Shown: in pieces, positions 20,466 to 29,964 of the stretch
Position numbering within the stretch: position 1 is the first letter of the stretch
Layout: every line of letters begins with the position of its first letter
Program-made: the position numbers and the translations under genes
Notes under the pieces: model-generated
The model's database searches: none
Seen by the model: the letters and a program-made list of their open reading frames with translations, nothing else
Told to the model about the DNA's origin: nothing
From: Agriotes lineatus
Taxonomy: Eukaryota > Arthropoda > Insecta > Coleoptera > Elateridae
DNA: 64,000 nucleotides
Direction: 5' to 3'
Assembly: GCA_940337035.1 (NCBI GenBank)
Contig: CALNHX010000285.1
Coordinates: 62,001 to 126,000 of the forward strand

Positions 20466-21345
20466 CAGACGACGAATCTCTACATTTGTTGGTGGTGTTA
20501 AAAGCCCTACAAAAATATTCTAGAGAATAAAGAAACGAATGCCATAAACAACACAAGAGAAGGTAATGATAGTTGTATTATTTTAACTTTGCTTATGACT
20601 TGATTTTTGGTAGAACACAGCATGGACTAAAATAGCACTATAATTCAATGCAGAACACCCGTTAAGCACCAGAAGTACGGATCAACTAAGTTCCACATAT
20701 GAAAATTTAAAGAACAAAGCAAGGAAGTATGCCGCAGCAAATAAACAGTGTCTGTATAGGACAGGTGGTAGACCCGTCTACGCAAATAATAGATGTAATT
20801 CTAGAGAAGATTCTAGAAATTAATAAGAAAAGCGTAGACGGAGAAGAAAACATTTATGATGGTGATGCTGCAGAACCCATTAACAACATAGCATTTGTGT
20901 TTGCTTCCGAGCCCACTACATCTTCCAGTGAAACGCATCCTATCGTATGGGAGAATATTGAACCAAATGAATGCCTTCCAACGATCACCAAACAGGTGAC
21001 AGTTCAAGAAGTTCCAGAAACCAGTCAATTTTATTACCGCGCAAGCAGCCAGCAAAAATTTTTTATCGGAAAAGCGTAAACGAGAACTTGAAATGGAACA
21101 AATTGCTCAAGCAAAGGTCAATATGTACCAGAAAAAGTCACAGCTAATTGAACTGGAATGCAATCAAAAAGAAATTGAAATCAAATATAAAAGTTTACAA
21201 GTAGAACTTCTACAACTAGAAGTAATTGAAAAAAGGGAGAGCATGGCTGTGCAATTAGCTCTGTTAAACGAGGAGTTGGAGGCTAAGCGACTCCAGAATG
21301 AATTTTTAAAAAAGCAACTGGAAATTAGCTTTGTTCTTAAATAAA
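20466..21345 (+). pseudogene. Myb/SANT-like (zeste-type) DNA-binding gene, copy A
   Basis: Exon 1 (about 20466-20562) encodes LHLLVVL and, after a frame change, YKNILENKETNAINNTRE. A 58-nt GT-AG intron (20563-20620) follows. Exon 2 starts at 20621 with AWTKIA, FNAEHPLSTRSTDQLSS and NLKNKARKYA, ending near YRTGG. This pattern (W, FN, R..QL, TGG) is the Myb/SANT-like domain of Harbinger helper and zeste-like proteins. A stop (cta taa, about 20633) and a frame offset after TGG lead to an acidic tail (20729-21079). A heptad-rich coiled coil (21093-21344: ELECNQKEIEIKYKSLQVEL...) then ends in ISFVLK and a TAA. The 3' sequence to about 21527 is shared with copy B. It is a pseudogene, likely from a Harbinger-type element or a duplicated host gene. 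Confidence 0.72.
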
Positions 21346-21527
21346 CACAATAGTATTAATTTGTTAATGTTCTATTTTGCACGTAATGTAATGTACATGG
21401 GGTAAATGTGTATAAGAGCACACGCATATCGAGAGATCCAAAAAAATGCTGTTCCTCAGCGGGCTGTGGAAATTCAACGTATGAATAATATGTTGGTGAC
21501 ACTGTACGTGCGGTTACCCTTGCTAAA

Positions 21528-22530
21528 TTGAGGTCATAAGGTTAACCTGTGTATTGCTCCGTTTGTGCCTTCGGGTCTCCCAATCCACTGTTATCTGAAA
21601 AATTTATAGAGTAGAACTTGTAGGGCTTTGAGCTTCACTTGTGTCCTATCTGGACGTCGCTTTTACTCACCCGCTTGCATAAGACACCCGGGTTTGGCAG
21701 CATAACACGGTTCGGACGCTTTGAGTTTTGCTGTTTTCATGTCAAACGTTCAGCGTGAAGATAGGCACACTACAGTGGCAGTGTCTCGTGAACCCACAGC
21801 ATTGTGATTATTTGCAGATCTCCGCTAACCGAGTAAGGGGCAAATCCAAGCCTTTGCTATCTTTAGCATGTAAATATACATACGTACACTTAATGCATTT
21901 TTAATATGGACACCGTCGTTCATGTGTGGCCACGCAAACGCACGTTGATTCCGCCCATTAGAAAATTTTGAATATAGATATAGCGTCATTTAGGGCTAAC
22001 CCTCGGGGTTGAAACGTTAGCCAAGGTGGACTTGTATTGCTCTGAGCCGGTATACGCGAAATTTTAAACTCGCTCCGCAACTCGCGCTTAATCAATTTAA
22101 ATTATTTTAATTGTCTCCGCGACGCCCTGCGTACTCTCGTTTCTTTTTAGAGTGTTTGTATCGTCCAACGATTCGCGGCCTAAATTTAGCTTTACGAATA
22201 TTTGCATGGTAATATCTATTTTTGGCTCGAAACTTCATTTCTTCTTTTTGTATGCATTTGTTGTAATTTATTTAGATATATATATATTTACATTGAAATT
22301 TATAATTGTTACAACGTATGGATACGTATATGTATTTGAACGCCTGCCTGATTTATTATACATTTATGTTTGTATTTGCACTATAGTACATATCCACCAT
22401 TTAATAATAAAGCTGTGATATTTTCTTTGGTGGTTGATTTGATTATTTTTCTTTGTTCTGCTGGAAATTGTCTTTACCTTGTGCACGGTCCGGCACATGG
22501 ATTAGAACTGAGTCGAGGACCTGGCGCCCG
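21528..22530. other. Spacer between SANT copies, LTR-like features
   Basis: About 1 kb with no recognisable protein, more GC-rich than its surroundings. AATAAA occurs near 22400, and a CACATGG...ACCTGGCGCCCG end at 22490-22530 resembles an LTR end plus a tRNA-type primer-binding site. No second LTR and no target duplication were found, so I do not call it a solo LTR. The GGGGTTGAAACGTTAGCC stretch (about 22010) could instead be Penelope-like. Confidence 0.3.
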
Positions 22531-23260
22531 CATAGACTAAAATAGCAATACAATTCAAAATGCAGAACACCCGTTAAGCACCAGAAGTACGGATCAACTA
22601 AGTTCCAAATATGAAAATTTAATGAACAAAGCAAGGAAGTATGCCGCAGGTAATAAACAGTATCTGTATAGGACAGGTGGTGGCCCCGTCTACGCAAATA
22701 ATAGATGTAATTCTAGAGAATATTCTAGAAATTATTAATAAGAAAAGCGTAGACGGAGAAGAAAACATTTATGATGGTGATGCTGCAGAACCCATTAACA
22801 ACATGGCATTTGTGTTTGCTTCCGAGCCCACTACATCTTCCAGTGAAACGCATCCTATCGTATGGGAGAATATTGAACCAAATGAATGCCTTCCAACGAT
22901 CACCAAACAGGTGACAGTTCAAGAAGTTCCAGAAACCAGTCAATTTTATTACCGCGCAAGCAGCCAGCAAAAATTTTTTTATCGAAAAAGCGTAAACGAG
23001 GACTTGAAATGGAACAAATTGCTCAAGCAAAGGTCAATATGTACCAGAAAAAGTCACAGCTAATTGAACTGGAATGCAATCAAAAGGAAATTGAAATCAA
23101 ATATAAAAGTTTACAAGTAGAACTTCTACAACTAGAAGTAATTGAAAAAAGGGAGAGCATGGCTGTGCAATTAGCTCTGTTAAACGAGGAGTTGGAGGCT
23201 AAGCGACTCCAGAATGAATTTTTAAAAAAGCAACTGGAAATTAGCTTTGTTCTTAAATAA
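22531..23260 (+). pseudogene. Myb/SANT-like gene, copy B (exon 2 and 3' UTR only)
   Basis: From 22531 (CATAGACTAA) this is nearly identical to copy A from 20621 (CATGGACTAA) for about 900 bp, through the coiled-coil C terminus and about 170 bp of 3' UTR. The homology begins exactly at the first base of exon 2 of copy A; exon 1 and the intron are absent. The first Trp codon is TAG here, and a 1-bp insertion breaks the SANT frame. The domain remains readable (FNAEHPLSTRSTDQLSSKYE; RKYAAGNKQYLYRTGGG). The acidic tail (22641-23063) and coiled coil (22886-23260) follow in the same offset frames as in copy A, so that offset predates the duplication. Confidence 0.75.
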
Positions 23261-23341
23261 ACACAATAGTATTAATTTGTTAATGTTCTATTTTGCACGT
23301 AATGTAATGTACATGGGGTAAATGTGTATAAGAGCACACAC

Positions 23342-23612
23342 ATATCGAGAGATAAAAAAAAAAAGCTGTTCCTCAGCGGGCTGTGGAAATTCAACGTATG
23401 AATAATATGTTGGTGACACTGTACGTCAATGTCAAATTCGCGGTTATCAGGTTAGGTTTTCCGTCAGTTATGACACAAAATGAAGCAAATCCTAACCTTC
23501 TAACCTCGAATTTGACATTGACGTACAGTGTCACCAACATATTATTCATACGTTGAATTTCCACAGCCCGCTGAGGAACAGAGTTTTTTGGATCTCTCGA
23601 TACATAAGAGTG
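23342..23612. repeat. Hairpin MITE at the 3' end of SANT copy B
   Basis: The left arm at about 23352-23445 (CAGCGGGCTGTGGAAATTCA...TGTACGTCAATGTCAAATTC) is repeated as its reverse complement at about 23509-23595. The loop contains GGTTAGGTTTTCCGTCAG and its imperfect complement. Only the left arm, up to TGTACGT, is present after copy A. The central 70 bp resemble the centre of the palindrome at 46100-46500. Confidence 0.8.
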
Positions 23613-23682
23613 CCGCAACGTGTTTTTTAAATATATGTCGCCATCTATTAAGCGTCTCGAATACTCAGCGGAAATACTAGTT

Positions 23683-23811
23683 TCAGATTATTATATGGTC
23701 AACAACAGGAATCTGCACAACTGGCACAGTTTTTACAATATGGCTATTATAAGTTTTTGTCTGTTGAAACAGTAGATGTATGCGATCAAGTTTTAGTGTT
23801 TTTAACGGTAA
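23683..23811 (+). other. Possible coding exon of unknown gene
   Basis: Between TTTCAG (ends about 23682) and GGTAAGT (about 23810) the frame is fully open and reads like protein (LLYGQQQESAQLAQFLQYG; SVETVDVCDQVLVFL). Codon use and splice-like borders suggest an exon, but I find no neighbouring exon and no recognisable domain. It may be a chance frame. Confidence 0.25.
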
Positions 23812-23812
23812 G

Positions 23813-24074
23813 TACCAGTATTATTTTCAAAGAAAACTGTTTTTATGATGGAGTACAATGCAAGACGTACTCGTGCTGTTAAAAAGCATGCCCAATCTAT
23901 TTTCTATAAGAGAAATAGCATATTACCTAAAAATTTACACATGTGTATAAGAGTATGCTGTGGAAGCTGTTTAAGAGTGCCCAGTGCATACTCTTATGCA
24001 TACGAATCTTGAACGTGGAAATAGCGAAATATGTTTTTGTTTTTTAAAATTCTAGTTTATCGATTCACGATAAC
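23813..24074. repeat. Pogo 5' subterminal region with TAAGAGT repeats
   Basis: GTGTATAAGAGTATGC (23943), TTTAAGAGTGCCC (about 23971) and GCATACTCTTATGCATACG (about 23986) form short direct and inverted copies upstream of the pogo transposase at 24075. CATAAGAGTGCCGC at 23604 and TATAAGAGCACAC after both SANT copies are related. They are probably subterminal transposase sites; the exact element end was not fixed. Confidence 0.4.
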
Positions 24075-25920
24075 GTGAGCCGTTACAAGAAAAAAAGCGA
24101 TAGAAACCTAATATTTACCGAAGAAAATTTACAAGGTATCAAGGGGAAAATTGCAGCAGGCTTTAGTAAAAGAAGCATAGCTAAGGAAATAGGGATAAAT
24201 GAAGCTACACTAAGAAAGCGGTTAAAAAGTGGAACTGTTCCAGTATCATTAGGGCGATTTAGCAGTGATTTTCCTGCGGATATGAAAACCGATTTAGCAC
24301 AACAAATACGAGAGTTAGATGATAGGTTGTATGGCATCACAAAGAAAAATTTACAAATCGCAGCTTATAAATTCGCCGAAGCTAACAATATAAAACATCG
24401 GTTTAACAGAAATCAAAAAATGGCGGGAGAATCTTGGATGAAAGGATTTTCTCAACGTCATAGAATATATTCTGATATATATCATTGCAACAGCCAGAAT
24501 AGTGTTCCATGGGCCGAATAATGGGATTTCATAAAATTCAGATAGATAGGTTTTATGGAAACCTAAAATCTCAATATGAAAAAAGAAAATATATACCAAA
24601 CTCCATTTATAACATGGACGAGACGGGTACCCAATAAATTGCCCAAAATGTTTACCAGCAAAGGTAAAAAACTTGTAGGAAAAGTAGGCAAGTTCTGACA
24701 AAGGCCAACTTCTAGCTGTATGTTGTATGAGTGCCACAGGTACATACATCCCCCCGGCAATTATATTCCGGCGGAAAAGAATGAAAGATGATCTTTTTCT
24801 CAGTGTACCAGTTGGTAACTTAAAAATGATATCGGACTCCGGATTCATTAATACGGAGTTATTTTGCCAGTGGCTGGTGCATTTCAAGAACTACAGCAAA
24901 CCGTGTGCTGAAAATACGGTACTCCTAGTTCTTAATAACCATAGCTCTCACCGTGATCTACAGGCTGTACAGTATTGCAGAGAAAATTACATTTACCTCC
25001 GCATGGGGGTCATAGACTACAACCACTAGATATTGGTTTTTGTTGGCCTGCTAAAAAACGGCATACAGTAGGGAATGTGACAACTAGATTGTAACTAACC
25101 CAGGTAAAGTATTTAATAACACACATGCAAGTTGCCGGATTATTTAACAGTGCTTACGCTATCATTGCTAATATTGAAAAGGCTCAAAACTCCTTCAAGG
25201 CATCGGGAATATATCCATACAATCCTAATCAGTTTCGAGAGGTTGATTATGCCCCATCTTTTGTAACAGATGGCACCTATAAAGGATCATCCAAATAAAG
25301 AAAATGCCCTAGAAGTTGTGGAAATAGATGACGTAGTTGATATAGTTAATGGTCAGCCTAATGAAGAAATTGATGAATGTGAAGTGTGCTTTCCACCACA
25401 CGTAACCCCACCACCAGACATCAGCAATATGGGCATTGTGTTTGAAGATGCTGTAATTATTCCAAGTACTTCGCAAGTAATTGAAGAAAGTGACCTGGCT
25501 GTCGAGCCCATCATATGTAACACCTCTACCCGGCAACAACAATAATGATGAATTGCCTGGAGACTGTGTATCTATTCCGAGTACCTCGCAAGTAGCTGAA
25601 GATGTTTTGAATCGGTCAATAGTGCCAGCTGCCGATATTTTACCGTTGTCAAAGATAAAAGAAAAAACCAATCGCCGTAAAACTAAATCACAAAAATCTG
25701 AGATACTTTCTAGTACTCCCTTCACAAAAAGGAGTTAGAAATACGTGCTGAAGTAAGAAATGATAAATAAGAAAAGAAAAAAGAAGCAGCAAAAAGAAAA
25801 TTATTGTCTACTTCTACACGATCTGAAACCACACGAACTCGGCAAAAGAAGAAACAGAAAAATGCTGATGAAGATGCGAGTTGTCCAGGGGTACGTTCCG
25901 AATCAACACCCGAGTAACAA
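24075..25920 (+). pseudogene. pogo/Tigger-like transposase relic
   Basis: The N-terminal HTH is well preserved (FTEENLQGIKGKIAAGFSKR; SIAKEIGINEATLRKRLKSG), starting at a GTG in the SRYKKKSDRN frame at about 24075; an ATG was not identified. The CENP-B-like HTH (AGESWMKGFSQRHR, about 24424-24465) follows, then NSIYNMDETGTQ (first Asp, about 24600-24635), PPAIIFRRKRMKD (about 24750), LLVLNNHSSHRDL (second site, Asp replaced by Asn in this reading, about 24920-24960), VAGLFNSAYAIIANIEKAQN (about 25130) and FKASGIYPYNP. The acidic linker (25270-25545) contains two IPSTSQV repeats. The C terminus is Lys-rich (to about 25918). Stops near 24530 and 24640, and loss of the third catalytic region around 25030-25100, make it dead. 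Confidence 0.82.
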
Positions 25921-26131
25921 CTTTTAATTCATAATCTCGGTGCTATTCGATCGTTAAACTGTTCCGATTCCAGGCGCTACTCGCCTGGTTGTTAATTTCA
26001 CTCGACATGCGCAGATGGGTCATAATCCCACATAACCTTAAAACTAATCTTGATACGTTTGGATCCACTTTTAAGTGCGAAAGAACACAACTTTGGTTGT
26101 TTGGTTGCTAAGTTTCAAACGTTTTATTACG
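25921..26131. other. Upstream region of the multi-exon gene
   Basis: About 210 bp between the pogo relic and the first ATG of the exon series at 26132. It contains GC-rich sequence (CGATTCCAGGCGCTACTCGC) unlike the AT-rich surroundings and may hold a promoter. No TATA box was recognised. Confidence 0.3.
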
Positions 26132-26489
26132 ATGGCGGATATTACTGTGGCCGAAATTAGTCCTCATTCTCATAATATAGTGCAAGATGAAAAAACAAAC
26201 CAATTTATTAGAAATAATAAAAAACAAGCGTTATTGTTTAACATTGCAAGTAAGTTACTTTACATTTGTTGTAATAAAACACAGTGCTACCTACAAATTG
26301 ATTTCATATTTACAGAAAATAAACTGGAATATATAAACGAGGATGCAGTTTTTAAGGTGTTTGGGTCCGATGTTCATCCAGCAGATGATATGTTTGCTAA
26401 TAGTGCAACAAACAACCCACAATCATCTAAAGAAGATGAGGGATTTGACGCCCATAAAGTCAGACTCTGAACCAGACTCAAACTTTAAG
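26132..26489 (+). CDS. Putative gene of unknown function, exons A and B
   Basis: Exon A (26132-26249) starts at ATG in a favourable context (ATTACGATGGCGG) and encodes MADITVAEISPHSHNIVQDE and IRNNKKQALLFNIA, ending in phase 1 before GTAAG. Exon B starts at 26316 after TTTACAG and encodes KLEYINEDAVFKVFGSDV, HPADDMFANSATNNPQSSKE and DEGFDAHK. The open frame stops at about 26470, but a one-base shift would give the acidic SDSEPDSNF and a donor at 26490, so exon B may carry a frameshift. No domain is recognised. It looks like a host-type gene, not a TE, because of the small phase-matched exons that continue at 26865, 28730 and 28874. Confidence 0.4.
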
Positions 26490-26864
26490 GTGCTCTCCTC
26501 TATTATATTTCATACTTACACCCGTGAACGTCCACCCGTCATCACCACTAAGTAGACAAAAATGATTAGTATTTCACAAAACTTTTAAGCTACTTAAATA
26601 GAGGGGGCATTCCATTTAAAAAAAATATGTTTGATGCGCCATACTTTTTTGAGCAACACCTCCCCCTTGCTAGACCCTGTATATCGCAACTTCTATTTTT
26701 CATTGTTTCTTAAAAAAAACATTTTGTGTTCTGTGTAAGTACAGCAGTTTAATAAGTTTGAAATTATGGTTTCCAATTTATATTAAAAATTTAACGTTGC
26801 TATGTTCAGACTGCGCTTCTACTTCTAACCCTCAGTGCATTATTATAAAACATCGTTTTCTTAG

Positions 26865-26960
26865 ATCGATTAGCTATCGATAGAATTTTCACCAATCATT
26901 CTCTAGACAACAACAGGACTTTGAAAGAGGTTTATCCTGATATTGCAAACAACACTTACG
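26865..26960 (+). CDS. Putative gene of unknown function, exon C (96 nt)
   Basis: Bordered by TTTTCTTAG and GGTAAGAAT. It has two leading bases, 31 codons and one trailing base, so it is a symmetric phase 1-1 exon, open throughout. It encodes DRLAIDRIFTNHSLDNN and RTLKEVYPDIANNTYG. Its end (YP-I-NNTYG) resembles the end of exon D (YHPSTNKTFG), suggesting exon duplication. A Penelope-like element follows in the intron. Confidence 0.42.
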
Positions 26961-26984
26961 GTAAGAATATAACAAGAAGAATAC

Positions 26985-28245
26985 AAACTTTAAAAAATAA
27001 ACAGAAAAATGATTCCTTCAGCTTACAGCCAAATTTGTTTGGAAATGAATTTAACAATACTAAAAAAACATGAATATAACATAATAACTTTACCTTATAT
27101 TCCTAAATTATCAAAATTAATAGAAAAAGAATTTAAAAAAACATAATTTTCAAATAGCATATAAAAATCATAATACAATTGGCAAAAATTTCTTTACAAA
27201 GCTAAAATACAAATAGAAAATTAAACCAATACAATATATCAGTTAGATTGTAACGATTGCGATGCATTGTACATAGGCCAAACTAAACAAAATCTGGGAA
27301 AAAGAATAAATCAACATAAGAACTCTATTAAAATTAAAATAACAACTCCAAATAAACCCAATACAGCTCTCTCTGAACATGCAGCAAAAAACTCCATAAC
27401 TTCAAATTCAACACACCCAAAATACTCCAAAAAGAAAATAATTTTAAAAAAGATTAATTTATGAAATGATTCACATTAAAAAAACCCTAAATCAATAAAC
27501 TACAAAATAGACATAGATAATTTAAATATGATTTACCACAACTTAATTTAAAATGATATAAAATAAAACTCAAAACCGAAATATTTTCAAACTTTATATT
27601 TTCATCAAATTTCTTAAATATAATTTGAACAATTGTCTTGGATCTAAGACGCACTGTACTCTTAGAATGAAAAGAAATTGGAAATTATAAGAATCCACTA
27701 AGCTTTCTTGTTTTGCCACGGTGTTCAATCTGTCAATTCATTTCCAATTGCTTACACGTGCATAAATTAATTGAAATTGTTTAAATAATCATATTAAACT
27801 GCTATAAAGTTATGAAATTATGACCATAATAGTGTGGTGTGCTTAATTCCACCACCAACAATTTACTAAATGATATTATAAAAATTTTCTGAACAGTAAG
27901 TTAACCTATAAAGTACATACGCTCACAATCCTAATTGAAAACTTTCAGATGTATAGGTGCAAATATAAAATGTAGATTTAAATTTCAAACAACAAAATAT
28001 TAGCAAATAATTAATATAAATGTCTCTTAACTGGTACGATAATTTAACCTTCACAATAAGTTTTAACGTATAAAAACCTAACCAAAATGTTTATTTTCAG
28101 ATTAAAATTATTAAATTCAAAATATGAACTCTAAATGTGAACACTGAAGAAGGCTTAAATAAAGCTGAATATAATTATATTGTTTGCGAAATTATAAATT
28201 TTCATTTCTACAAAAATTTTATTGACTGCAGAAATTACCTAACAA
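26985..28245 (+). mobile_element. Penelope-like element, 3' part with GIY-YIG endonuclease relic
   Basis: Penelope-like elements encode a reverse transcriptase fused to a GIY-YIG endonuclease. Here only the end remains: an AT-rich damaged region (26985-27240), then CNDCDALYIGQTKQNLGKRI and NQHKNSI (about 27255-27330) and TALSEHAAKN (about 27362), the canonical YIG, R and H motif series. Stops and frameshifts truncate it after about 27464. The 3' UTR contains GTGGTGTGCTTAATTCCACC (27832) and ACTGAAGAAGGCTTAAATAA (28142), blocks shared with 7976-8370. The element sits between exons C and D, so it is intronic if those exons belong together. Confidence 0.7.
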
Positions 28246-28729
28246 ATTTTTAAATCATTATTAATCCAGTCGTAAACAAAAACTACAATACTTACGGTAA
28301 GTTTACGAATCCGTTATTTACCTTATTATCTTTTAATTCTCAATGACTTCATTATAATTTATGATTGGAAAACTTACGTTATTTCAGTGGTATCTCAGAG
28401 TGTCGAACAGAAGTAGCTTCAAGCCTTTTAATTGTCAAGATAATGAAATGAAACTTGGTAAAGTTATTTAATGATAAAGAGAACTTGTGAAACTTCTGAC
28501 CTGGCTGGAAATGTCTTTAAACAACTTTCTTATTTCAAATGTATTTTGTACTTAAAAATAGACTCATGTTTTTGATAGCAGATTGTCATTTTTTAAATAT
28601 AGTTTTTGGAGTGATTATTTCCATTAGTATCTTTTAAAACGGCTCATTTCTTGTTTACGTTCACACTGCTCTTTCATACAGTCTCGAACGAAATTTGTAT
28701 CAATCATAATTTATACTATGTTTTCTTAG

Positions 28730-28813
28730 ATGAATCTCCACGTCTGTTGCTAGACATGAACAAACCAACTATTAGAAGGCAGTTATATCATCCAAGTACA
28801 AATAAAACCTTCG
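28730..28813 (+). CDS. Putative gene of unknown function, exon D (84 nt)
   Basis: Bordered by TTTTCTTAG and GGTAAGTAT, phase 1-1, open throughout. It encodes DESPRLLLDMNKPTIRRQLY and HPSTNKTF. The first codon (D) is completed by the G of the previous exon, as for exons C and E. It belongs with exons C and E by uniform phase and splice signals. Function unknown. Confidence 0.42.
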
Positions 28814-28873
28814 GTAAGTATTATTTATTATTCTGTTTCACGCTTATATTTTTTCGTTCGTGTATTTTCTCAG

Positions 28874-29026
28874 ATCGGTCACAGATAAACTGCTTTTCGG
28901 CTCGTTCGTCACCAGATGATAATAATGTTCCCACAACAAGTTGCCACATGACAAAACGATTTAAGTGGACAAACCCCAAAATTGTATCGTGCCTACCAGA
29001 ATCTAGCACCGCTTCCAACGTACCTG
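28874..29026 (+). CDS. Putative gene of unknown function, exon E (153 nt)
   Basis: Bordered by TTTTCTCAG and GGTAAAT, phase 1-1, open throughout. It encodes DRSQINCFSARSSPDDNN, CHMTKRFKWTNPKIVSCLP and ESSTASNVP. It is Ser/Asp-rich and probably disordered. The next exon was not found with certainty. The tyrosine-recombinase-like frame at 29965 is the nearest downstream coding region, but its phase does not join exon E by an obvious acceptor. Confidence 0.42.
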
Positions 29027-29544
29027 GTAAATTTACTATTATTTGCGATTTATTTCAATTAAAATTTCTAGTTAAACAGCTGTCATTATATTTGCTCATG
29101 CATACACGTTGTAACAGTATATTCTGTGACCATTAAGGGGAGTAAATATTTCCCTCAAATCTCTAATCTGAGCATTGGAACATGTGCAAACACAATGTGA
29201 TGCACTTTTACTTTACTAAAAACGAAATAAGAATTTTTTTATAGTTATTTAAGAAACTAGTGTACAAAGTCCTGCTTTATTGCGCGAACTGATTTACAAC
29301 ACGAGCGAGTGTTTTAAAAGCTGTGAGTGCAATGAAGATACTTTTTAGAAGTGTGTCTTACAACGTTTTATCTACGATCATAATAATGTGAATCTAGCGA
29401 AATTTTTTATCCTCAAATTCATGTTTAAGAGTTTTACGTTGATGGGAATCAATCAATACTCTTTTAGAAGTGTAGTATAGTGGATGTGAATGCACACTAA
29501 CGATTTTTTACGTATGTTTTCTAACAATACCAGTATAATGATAA
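29027..29544. other. Non-coding AT-rich stretch
   Basis: No gene, repeat or splice-bordered open frame was recognised between exon E and the hairpin at 29545. Confidence 0.5.
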
Positions 29545-29725
29545 AGTATGATCAAAAACTATTTTCATCTAGTATGGCCATGGAATAGTTCCTAATTTAT
29601 GAACGCAACCACGTTTATACTTAATGTCAAATTTTGACATTTGCTTTGTTAGTGAGTCATAGTTGTATTCATAAATTAGAGTATTCCATGGCCATACTAG
29701 ATGAAAATAATTTTTGGTCATACTA
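29545..29725. repeat. Hairpin MITE, about 58-bp arms
   Basis: TTTTCATCTAGTATGGCCAT (from about 29563) is mirrored by ATGGCCATACTAGATGAAAA (29688-29707). The outer parts, AGTATGATCAAAAACTA and TTTTTGGTCATACT, also pair. The loop is about 60 bp and contains TGTCAAATTTTGACA. It is non-coding and probably a small MITE. Confidence 0.75.
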
Positions 29726-29964
29726 TTTGTGTAAACAAGTTTCTACATAAGCATGACTTGGAAGCAAACACACCTAAACATGTACCCTCTTCGACCGTAA
29801 ATTCGTACAGTAGATTTTTTTTGTATTTTTTGCAAGTCTGTCGTTCGTAGATTCGGTAGACACAACAACCGCTCAAAAGTCCGAAAAAAAAGTAAAAAAT
29901 CTTTTACGGTATCCTGCAAATCACCCTGAACGCAACGCATTAATTTCCGATATTCGGAACGAGG

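Noticed and set aside
22152..22418. Hydrophobic 88-aa open frame
   Set aside because: AT-rich, low-complexity Phe/Ile/Tyr frame without initiation context or family; likely chance.
21528..22530. Solo LTR with primer-binding site TGGCGCCCG
   Set aside because: No partner LTR, no target duplication and no clear TG...CA ends; kept only as a possibility in the spacer entry.
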